This document shows, piece by piece, positions 5,273 to 10,883 of a stretch of DNA of 10,883 nucleotides (within the stretch, counting starts at the first letter, position 1; every line of letters starts with the position of its first letter). Where the stretch lies: positions 1 through 10,883 of the forward strand of contig VBJK01000494.1 in the NCBI GenBank assembly GCA_005879655.1, written 5' to 3'. Under the pieces are notes generated by a model. That model saw nothing but the letters and a program-made list of their open reading frames with translations. It made no database searches and was not told where the DNA came from. The DNA comes from Chloroflexota bacterium. GTDB lineage: Bacteria; Chloroflexota; Ktedonobacteria; Ktedonobacterales; Ktedonobacteraceae. Position numbers and translations under genes: made by a program.

Positions 5273-7795
5273 ATGTCTGTTCAATTTGTAGGCTCCCCAG
5301 AAGGCTGGGCAAAGATCCCTATGAAGGAAAAGGGTATCAGGGAACAAAATGACCATAGAGGTCCGCAGGCTTTTCCGCGCTGGTTCGTGCCTCTGGCACG
5401 TAATCATTTCTTTAGGGGACGCGAGGCTCATTTGCGCGCCTTGCACGAACATTTTCGGCTCCCCGGCGATGGAATGCATGCACAGGTCCAGGTCATCTGT
5501 GGAGTAGGTGGGATCGGCAAGACCCAGATCGCTCTGGAGTATGCCCATCGTTTCTGTGATGACTACGCGACTGTCCTGTGGTTACGTGCGGAAACGCCGG
5601 AAACGCTATTCTCTGATCTCAGGGCGCTGATAGAAGCCTTCGATCTGCCAGAAAGGCAAGATCACCTGCACCATCAGCCCCTTTCTACTGTAAAGCGTTG
5701 GCTCAAGGAGCACTCAAACTGGCTCTTGATCCTCGATAATGTTGAGGAGTTCGCTCTCGTGTGTGAACTCTTACCATTCCCTTGCACGGGCCACGTGCTC
5801 TTGACCACGCGTCGGCAGTTCACTGACACTTCATGGTCGTGTCTGCATCTGGAGCCGTGGTCTTCTGAAGAGGGGGTGCTCTTTTTGCTGCATCGTGCTA
5901 GGCTCCTACCCCAGCAGGCACCGCTGGATGCTGCGACAGAAATGCTGCGCAGGCAGGCGACAGGCATCTGTCAGCAACTGGGAGGATTACCCCTGGCACT
6001 GGATCAAGCAGGGGCCTACCTTGAGAAGACTGGATGCACATTGCCCGGCTATCAGGAGCGCTTTCAAGAGCGCCCGGCGTTCTTGCTCTCACGGCGAGGA
6101 TCTGAGCACTTTGCTCATCCCGACTCTGTTGCGACGACCATTCTGCTGGCTGTGGAGCAGGTGGAGCACCAGGTTCCAGCTGCGGTGGAATTGTTACGAT
6201 TGTGCGCCTTCCTCGCTGGTGATGCTATCCCTGAAGAGCTGATCACGGGGCAGAGCGCTGAGGCCCTAGGGCCAGTCCTGCATGCCTCAGCGCATGATCC
6301 CTTCGCGCTGGATACCATCTATGCTACTGTACGCACTAGCTCGCTGATACAAATGGACGTGCAGGTGCGGCTTTTGAGCGTTCACCGGCTGGTGCAAATG
6401 GTGATCATCGCGCGTATGGACCAAGAGACGCAACAGCTATGGGCCTGCCGGGCCTTGCGAGCTGTGAATCAGGTATTTCCCGTAACTGGGGAAGAAAAGG
6501 ATGAGACGGCCTTATCCCGCGCTGAGCGGCTCCTGCCTCATGCCTTGCAGTCCCTGACGGGCATAGATCGGTTCCTGCCAGAGGAGCAGCGATCTAGTAT
6601 AGCTTTAGAGATTGCTGCATTGCTGTATAAAGTCAGTGGCTATCTGCTCATACAGGGCCATTATCAGCAAGCTCAGTCCATGCTTGAGCGTTTCCTTTCC
6701 TTGTGTGAGCAGACATTAGGGGTGACACATCCGTATGTGGCTGAGTTACTCGGTCATTTGGGATATCTCTTGCTCATCCAGGGACGCCATGCGAGTGCTG
6801 AAGCCCTGCTTGAGCAGGTGCGGGCTGTTTGTGAGCAAGCGTCGCTCCCAGCGTCTCCCTTGCTCAGTTCTGTCTTGACTAATCTGGCAATGCTCTCCCT
6901 TCACCGAGGACACTATCGGCAAGCGGAATGCTTGATGAAGCGTGTGATCTCCATCCAGGAACAGTCACACAATGCCGAGGGCATAGGATCATCATTGACC
7001 GACTTGGCGATTATTTATCGCAGGCAAGGAAGATGCGAGGAGGCCAGAGCACTCTTGCTGCATGCTTTACGTCTGCGTGAACAGAGCCTAGGACCTGAAC
7101 ACCCTGGCCTGTTAGTGACCCTGAACAATCTGGCCAGCTTCTATATTGAACAAGGCCGCGATGCCACGGCGAAACTGTTCTACTTGCGAGCACTGCATCT
7201 GAGCGAGCAGGCTCAGGAATTAGCTGCTCCTCAGTTGGCAGCGGTATTGCTGCATCTCGCAGATCTCTCCCGCAAACAAGAGCGCTTTGAGGAAGCTGAG
7301 TCGCAGTATCTGCGAGCCTTGGATCTCTGGGAGCAAACAGCGGGATCGGGGCATCTGCTCACAGCGTACGCGCTCCATGGTCTGGCATTACTGCGGGTGG
7401 CGCAGGGTCAGCAGAAGGAAGCCGAACACTTCTTTCACAAGACGATCCAGATGCGAGAACAAGCCTACGATGGGGCACACGCTGACCTAGCGGAGGCACT
7501 GCATGACTTGGCGTTACTCTACTTCAAGCAGGGCAGAGGGCAAGTAGCTCAACAACTCTTTGAGAGAGCATTACAGATGCGTGAGCAAGTGTTAGGTGCG
7601 GAGCATCCCGCCTGTGCAACCTCGCTACACCACTTAGGACTGCTCTACGCGAAGCAAGGCCGGGAGGATACAGCCAGAGCATATTTCCAACGATCACTTG
7701 CTCTTCGCGAACAGGTCTTAGGCAAACGGCATAGCGAAACTCAGGTGACACGAAGCTGTCTGGAAGCACTGTGGGCGACATCCGATAAAGGGTGA
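5273..7795 (+). CDS. NB-ARC (STAND) NTPase with C-terminal TPR array
   Basis: An 840-residue signal-transduction ATPase of the STAND class. The nucleotide-binding module shows a FFRGREAHL entry motif (46-54), Walker A GVGGIGKT (77-84), Walker B/kinase-2 LLILDN (151-156), the RNBS-B-like VLLTTRR (175-181) and GLPLALDQAGAYL (238-250). A winged-helix/MHD-like SVHRLVQ (369-375) is the ARC2 sensor. Residues 448-823 hold nine TPRs, eight of 42 residues and the third of 40, many ending in a REQxLGxxHP-type kinesin-light-chain signature. STAND proteins normally stay inactive with ADP and oligomerise on ligand sensing by the repeats. Only about 45 residues precede the NTPase, so no TIR, nuclease, protease or DNA-binding output domain is visible. 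AGGGAG at 5263-5268 is 4 bases before the ATG. Its role (defence, regulation or scaffold) cannot be settled here. The 3' end overlaps the convergent regulator gene by 55 bases. Confidence 0.88.
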   Translation: MSVQFVGSPEGWAKIPMKEKGIREQNDHRGPQAFPRWFVPLARNHFFRGREAHLRALHEHFRLPGDGMHAQVQVICGVGGIGKTQIALEYAHRFCDDYATVLWLRAETPETLFSDLRALIEAFDLPERQDHLHHQPLSTVKRWLKEHSNWLLILDNVEEFALVCELLPFPCTGHVLLTTRRQFTDTSWSCLHLEPWSSEEGVLFLLHRARLLPQQAPLDAATEMLRRQATGICQQLGGLPLALDQAGAYLEKTGCTLPGYQERFQERPAFLLSRRGSEHFAHPDSVATTILLAVEQVEHQVPAAVELLRLCAFLAGDAIPEELITGQSAEALGPVLHASAHDPFALDTIYATVRTSSLIQMDVQVRLLSVHRLVQMVIIARMDQETQQLWACRALRAVNQVFPVTGEEKDETALSRAERLLPHALQSLTGIDRFLPEEQRSSIALEIAALLYKVSGYLLIQGHYQQAQSMLERFLSLCEQTLGVTHPYVAELLGHLGYLLLIQGRHASAEALLEQVRAVCEQASLPASPLLSSVLTNLAMLSLHRGHYRQAECLMKRVISIQEQSHNAEGIGSSLTDLAIIYRRQGRCEEARALLLHALRLREQSLGPEHPGLLVTLNNLASFYIEQGRDATAKLFYLRALHLSEQAQELAAPQLAAVLLHLADLSRKQERFEEAESQYLRALDLWEQTAGSGHLLTAYALHGLALLRVAQGQQKEAEHFFHKTIQMREQAYDGAHADLAEALHDLALLYFKQGRGQVAQQLFERALQMREQVLGAEHPACATSLHHLGLLYAKQGREDTARAYFQRSLALREQVLGKRHSETQVTRSCLEALWATSDKG

Positions 7796-9933
7796 GGGTG
7801 AAAACTCATCCAGATGAAAGAAGCAAATCCCCAAGCGATACGTTCTTGGGGCGAGGCTTCTTCAACCCCCAGGATATCCTCCGCTTTACGGAGTCGGTTA
7901 CGAATAGTGTTGGCGTGCAAGCCAAGCTCGTCGCCTACAGCCTGTGTAGATCCTAGCATCTGGGTCAGTACAAAGGTAGTGGTGAGGTCTGTGCCTTTAC
8001 TTCTATCGTATTCCAGCAGAGGTGTTAGCAGCTTGGTAGCAAAGTTGTGTAGGTCTTCGCTCAGCCTGGGGTTCGCTAACAAACTCTCTAACCCAGGGGT
8101 CTGAAGGTTGAGCAGGTACTCGCTGTGAGCTTCACGGCGCGCCTTCTGAGCTTGGGAGATACGCTGTGCGAGCATCGTTTGCAAGTCGTGGAGCGAGTGG
8201 TAATGCATCCCGTAGAGAATCCAGACTGGATGAGGGGCAAACAGAGTGAGCAAGGCTTCACGCAGCTTGCATGGGTCTGCATCGGTATGACTGCCAAGCA
8301 AGATCACACCTATATCATCGCCCAAGAAGAGAAGTGGGCTTTCTAACTGGTCTAGTACAATATTTTCCGCCAGTGTTCTCTGGCGTGTCTCTTGTCTGGT
8401 GAGCATCCTTTGGGAAGGCCATGCGATCACCCATAGCTGACCCTCCTCGACGGGCAAGCCCAGCCGATAACCATCTTGCCGCAGCTGTCTGAGCGATTTA
8501 CCTTGTAATACATCTTGTAACCATTGTTCTCGCTGTCTTGCTAGGTAATCACGTGCATGTTCCATTCTGCCAATGATCAGGTGACACGCCACGACTAGAT
8601 CAGCGAAGAAATCGGGCCACCAGATCGGTGGCAGGGTAATAGCGCTACGCAGATAGATATGACCAGGAGCAGATACACCAGGAGCGTCTAGCGCAATGAC
8701 CTGTATGCCATCCATTGAGCTGTCGAAAGCGGCGCGCAAGTGCTCTAACTGTTCGTTGCGGGCAGCCACATAGGGACGCCCATCGCTATCGGCGACAATG
8801 ATCATGCCTTTGATAAACTGACCGACCCATGTCTCAAGAGCTGCAATGTGATTGGCCTGCAAGATCAGCTTATACCATACCGCTTGTTGCTCGGAGATAG
8901 GGTTCAGGCCGGATGAGGAGAAAGAGGTGACACGCGTGGGCGGGGGCAGTGGTGCAAGCAGGTTTGTCACACGTTGCATGAGCAACTGTTCTGCCAGAGA
9001 AAAAGGCTTGACGACTCTGCGTGCGGCATAAAGGACACCTCCGACATGCTCGCTCTTCCCTTGTCCTGATCGAGTGTGGATAGGCAGGGCGAATATTGAA
9101 CGGAGTTGCTCGCTATCCAAGATATGGGAGACCCTGGGATGGCGATATGGAGAATTGCGATAATCATCTACAACTACCATCTGGCTACCAGAAGTGATGA
9201 TGCGACCATGGACCCCTTGTCCAAGTGGGACTGTAAACCCAAATCCGCTTTGTTGCGCTCCCTGCTGGTCAGTGCTCTCGATGATATCCCGATAAACCTG
9301 ACCCCAAGCAACCACCTCGGCATTTCCAGCTAGGCGCGTCATGCTGAGAATTGCTGACAATGCATGGGGATCACCTTGTGCCAATGCCTCAAGCAATGCT
9401 TGATCAGACAGAGGGGAAGTACTGGAAAAGTAGTGCTTCTCTAAGCTTTCCACCTCGATGAGCGCCTCCAGTATTTGACGAATCTCTTCCAGGCAGTCGA
9501 GGGCCTCGCGCAGAAGGGGAAAGAGAGGCGTCCAGATGATCCATAAGCCTGTAGTAAACATGGGTACGGGTTGCAAGCGCATGAGGTGAGGGGTTGGCAT
9601 ATCAGAGAGTTTGCTCAGGTCCTTCTGGAGCACGTTCAGAGTAGCATCAAGAGAGTAATGAAGACGGGCTGTAAGCCAAGGCTGCATACTCTCGCGGCGG
9701 GTTCCGGCGTAGTAGATCTTCCATGGAACCTTGCGATCCTGGCAGGGCCAGACGAGAGCGGTCCCTATGGCTGGAAGAGAGATGAGCAGTTCTTGCAATG
9801 CGCGTGTGATCATTTCGCCACGTCGTTGTGGAAACAAGGCAGCGGTTTTTAAGTGATCAATGATATCTCGCCGGGGATTTAGATCCTTCTTTTCCATGTT
9901 ATGCAGCCTTTGCATTTTATCTAGCTGTCCCAT
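7741..9933 (-). CDS. GAF-domain transcriptional regulator with PucR-type helix-turn-helix
   Basis: A 730-residue one-component regulator. Residues 1 to about 170 resemble no domain I recognise. A GAF sensor follows (about 182-330), with GQGVHGRIITSG (238-249), VVVDDYRNSP (253-262), LRSIFALPI (277-285) and GGVLYAARR (298-306). A middle region containing RLGLPVEEGQLWVIAW (490-505) is in the position of the CdaR/PucR GGDEF-like domain. The C-terminus carries the PucR HTH (PF13556-type): LLEYDRSKGTDLTTT (639-653), then the recognition region VGDELGLHANTIRNRLRKAE (666-685). The GAF domain should bind a small ligand that controls DNA binding, but ligand and targets are unknown. The ATG at 9933 lacks a clear ribosome binding site; the ATG at 9897, preceded 9 bases upstream by AAAGG, is a good alternative and would shorten the protein by 12 residues. 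The last 18 codons lie antisense to the NB-ARC gene. Confidence 0.85.
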   Translation of the reverse strand: MGQLDKMQRLHNMEKKDLNPRRDIIDHLKTAALFPQRRGEMITRALQELLISLPAIGTALVWPCQDRKVPWKIYYAGTRRESMQPWLTARLHYSLDATLNVLQKDLSKLSDMPTPHLMRLQPVPMFTTGLWIIWTPLFPLLREALDCLEEIRQILEALIEVESLEKHYFSSTSPLSDQALLEALAQGDPHALSAILSMTRLAGNAEVVAWGQVYRDIIESTDQQGAQQSGFGFTVPLGQGVHGRIITSGSQMVVVDDYRNSPYRHPRVSHILDSEQLRSIFALPIHTRSGQGKSEHVGGVLYAARRVVKPFSLAEQLLMQRVTNLLAPLPPPTRVTSFSSSGLNPISEQQAVWYKLILQANHIAALETWVGQFIKGMIIVADSDGRPYVAARNEQLEHLRAAFDSSMDGIQVIALDAPGVSAPGHIYLRSAITLPPIWWPDFFADLVVACHLIIGRMEHARDYLARQREQWLQDVLQGKSLRQLRQDGYRLGLPVEEGQLWVIAWPSQRMLTRQETRQRTLAENIVLDQLESPLLFLGDDIGVILLGSHTDADPCKLREALLTLFAPHPVWILYGMHYHSLHDLQTMLAQRISQAQKARREAHSEYLLNLQTPGLESLLANPRLSEDLHNFATKLLTPLLEYDRSKGTDLTTTFVLTQMLGSTQAVGDELGLHANTIRNRLRKAEDILGVEEASPQERIAWGFASFIWMSFHPHPLSDVAHSASRQLRVT

Positions 9934-9999
9934 TATGCGAAGCGTGAGTTGTTAAGCGGATTGAGCATTTCTCTTTCATTTTTAGATTGATGTAAGTGC

Positions 10000-10028
10000 A
10001 GCTTACTCTGCTTATCGTTTTTTGTCAA
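10000..10028 (-). promoter_or_regulatory. Weak candidate promoter of the PucR-type regulator
   Basis: A perfect -35 TTGACA is present on the minus strand (10028-10023), but the hexamer 17 bases downstream, TAAGCT (10005-10000), matches the -10 consensus at only 3 of 6 positions. If used, the leader would be about 60 bases to the ATG at 9933. A promoter needing an activator, or none here, are both possible. Confidence 0.25.
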
Positions 10029-10104
10029 GCTAATAAACAGTGTGCTAGTGTTCACCTTTAACCCAAAAAGTTTCTGGTCGCCAAATTTTTTCCGCTTTTT
10101 GCGC

Positions 10105-10120
10105 TGTAATGGGTATTACA
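10105..10120. promoter_or_regulatory. Operator-like inverted repeat TGTAAT-N4-ATTACA
   Basis: Six-base perfect arms (10105-10110 and 10115-10120) flank GGGT, in the 293-bp divergent region between the PucR-type regulator and the Rpn-type gene. The layout is similar to, but one base shorter than, the TGTNA-N7-TNACA sites of Bacillus GlnR/TnrA. The regulator beside it could bind it for autoregulation, which is inference only. The rest of 9934-10226 is AT-rich and holds a GTAAG/CTTAC repeat (9992-10006); I see no gene in it. Confidence 0.35.
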
Positions 10121-10176
10121 TAGAGTGAGGGGGATCGAGGAGGTATAGCACGCCAGACTCATACTATAGTTCCCGC

Positions 10177-10200
10177 ATAATCCCTATTTTATAAGATTAT
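10177..10200. repeat. Short inverted repeat before the Rpn-type gene
   Basis: ATAATC at 10177-10182 and GATTAT at 10195-10200 are perfect inverted arms with an AT-rich 12-base spacer. They end 27 bases before the start codon. This could be an operator or an AT-rich promoter element; no well-spaced -35/-10 pair is recognisable. Confidence 0.25.
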
Positions 10201-10226
10201 ATGGAAGAGAGGATGCATGAAGGAAG

Positions 10227-10883
10227 ATGCAAGCACCACAGGCACAGGAGTATGATACGACTTTAAAATCCCTATTTGGCAACGAAGCCGACAAAATTCT
10301 GCCCCGCTTACTACCTGGTACACAGCTGCTCTTGAAAAACGATAAAAACATCGAGTTGGATCGCTCAACGCTCAGAGCAGATCTGGTATACTATGTAGTA
10401 TACCGAGGGTATCCTCAGATCATGAATGTGGAGCTACAGACCAAGAGCGACAGCAAAATGCATTACCGTATGCTGCAATATCACGTTGGACTGCATGCCA
10501 AATACGAGTTGCCAGTACTCTCGGTTGTACTCTATCCGTTCGCCATGCATGTCCCTGAGCCGCCGTACGAAGAGAAATGTGCAGACGAGGTCTTGCTAAC
10601 ATTTCATTACCGGGCCATCATGCTCTGTCAGCAGGATGCCCGTGAATATGTGCGTGAGCAAGCCATCTATATGTATACATTTCTGCCTGCCATGAGACAT
10701 GCTGATGCGCCATTGCTGATTTCAGCTATTCATCAGATGAGAGCCTATTACTCTCTGGAACAACTTCGTCACCATTTAGCGCGTTTCTACCGGATCTTAC
10801 AACAATCAAAAACTGTTTCCAAAACCCACAAAAGAGTCGTCTCGGAGGTGTTATTCATGCAATACGAACGTGATTGGTTTATC
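10227..10883 (+). CDS. Rpn/YhgA-type PD-(D/E)XK nuclease family protein, cut off by the window end
   Basis: 219 codons are open to the edge of the window, with no stop. The product has the layout of Rpn-family recombination-promoting nuclease/putative transposase proteins. An N-terminal segment (FGNEADKILPRLLP, 17-30) is followed by the nuclease core: Asp52 in RADLVYYV (50-57), then Glu69 and Gln71 in NVELQTKSD (67-75), a PD-(D/E)XK arrangement with Gln in the third position, and Lys73 close by. KMHYRMLQYHVGL (77-89) and LPVLSVVLYP are typical of the continuing fold. Proteins of this type are usually about 300 residues, so roughly the last quarter is missing. An in-frame TGA at 10218-10220 makes the ATG at 10227 the only plausible start, though its AAGGA (10220-10224) is only 2 bases away and expression may be weak. 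No transposon ends are seen next to it. Such proteins are DNA endonucleases linked to recombination, not classical transposases. Confidence 0.8.
   Translation, partial: MQAPQAQEYDTTLKSLFGNEADKILPRLLPGTQLLLKNDKNIELDRSTLRADLVYYVVYRGYPQIMNVELQTKSDSKMHYRMLQYHVGLHAKYELPVLSVVLYPFAMHVPEPPYEEKCADEVLLTFHYRAIMLCQQDAREYVREQAIYMYTFLPAMRHADAPLLISAIHQMRAYYSLEQLRHHLARFYRILQQSKTVSKTHKRVVSEVLFMQYERDWFI
10385..10404. repeat. 20-bp near-perfect palindrome inside the Rpn-type coding sequence
   Basis: GGTATACTA (10385-10393) and TAGTATACC (10396-10404) are exact inverted arms separated by TG. The repeat falls on the codons just after the catalytic Asp52 (LVYYVVYRG). It could fold into a hairpin in DNA or mRNA, or simply result from the run of Val and Tyr codons. 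Confidence 0.4.

Noticed and set aside
10022..10051. Plus-strand promoter TTGTCA-18-TAGTGT for the Rpn-type gene
   Set aside because: The -10 match is only 3 of 6, and it lies about 170 bases from the gene.
10201..10266. 21-residue leader peptide frame overlapping the Rpn-type start
   Set aside because: No ribosome binding site of its own is evident, and there is no regulatory codon run or attenuator structure.

Overview
The window looks like a stretch of a Chloroflexota genome, most probably of the class Ktedonobacteria. This is inferred from the gene set rather than from a marker gene: a large NB-ARC/TPR protein with kinesin-light-chain-like repeats, a GAF plus PucR-type regulator, an Rpn/YhgA-type PD-(D/E)XK protein, a Pro/Ser/Ala-rich one-helix membrane protein, and roughly even base composition. 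No rRNA, tRNA, CRISPR array, insertion sequence or phage gene was found.

Layout. Bases 1-246 are non-coding and dense in short palindromes. They end in a strong sigma-70-like promoter (TTGACT-17-TATACT, 151-179) with a tandem octamer array just upstream and a 10-bp inverted repeat straddling the expected transcription start. This promoter should drive a two-gene operon with overlapping genes: a FAD-dependent D-amino-acid oxidase family protein (247-1365) and an 881-residue phosphotransferase of the PEP synthase/PPDK superfamily (1355-4000). The second protein has an ATP-grasp domain at the N-terminus and the swivelling phosphohistidine domain at the C-terminus. It lacks the PEP/pyruvate TIM barrel, which is the layout of rifampicin phosphotransferase and not of a true PEP synthase.

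On the minus strand, uracil phosphoribosyltransferase (upp, 5059-4349) is followed by a small one-helix membrane protein whose gene runs tail-to-tail into the phosphotransferase gene with a 4-bp overlap. A divergent intergenic region (5060-5272) holds a likely upp promoter and two perfect palindromes. It also precedes an 840-residue NB-ARC/STAND NTPase with nine 42-residue-class TPRs (5273-7795) and no recognisable N-terminal effector domain.

That gene converges, with a 55-bp coding overlap, on a minus-strand 730-residue regulator with a GAF domain and a PucR-type C-terminal helix-turn-helix (9933-7741). A 293-bp divergent region with several inverted repeats separates the regulator from a 3'-truncated Rpn/YhgA-family gene (10227 to the window end).

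Functionally the best-supported unit is the oxidase plus dikinase-like phosphotransferase pair. One enzyme would oxidise an amine or D-amino acid and the other would phosphorylate a small molecule at the expense of ATP, so a joint role in modifying or detoxifying a metabolite or antibiotic is a reasonable but untested idea. The other genes look like separate transcription units: nucleobase salvage, a STAND signalling or defence-type ATPase, a one-component regulator and a nuclease-like protein.
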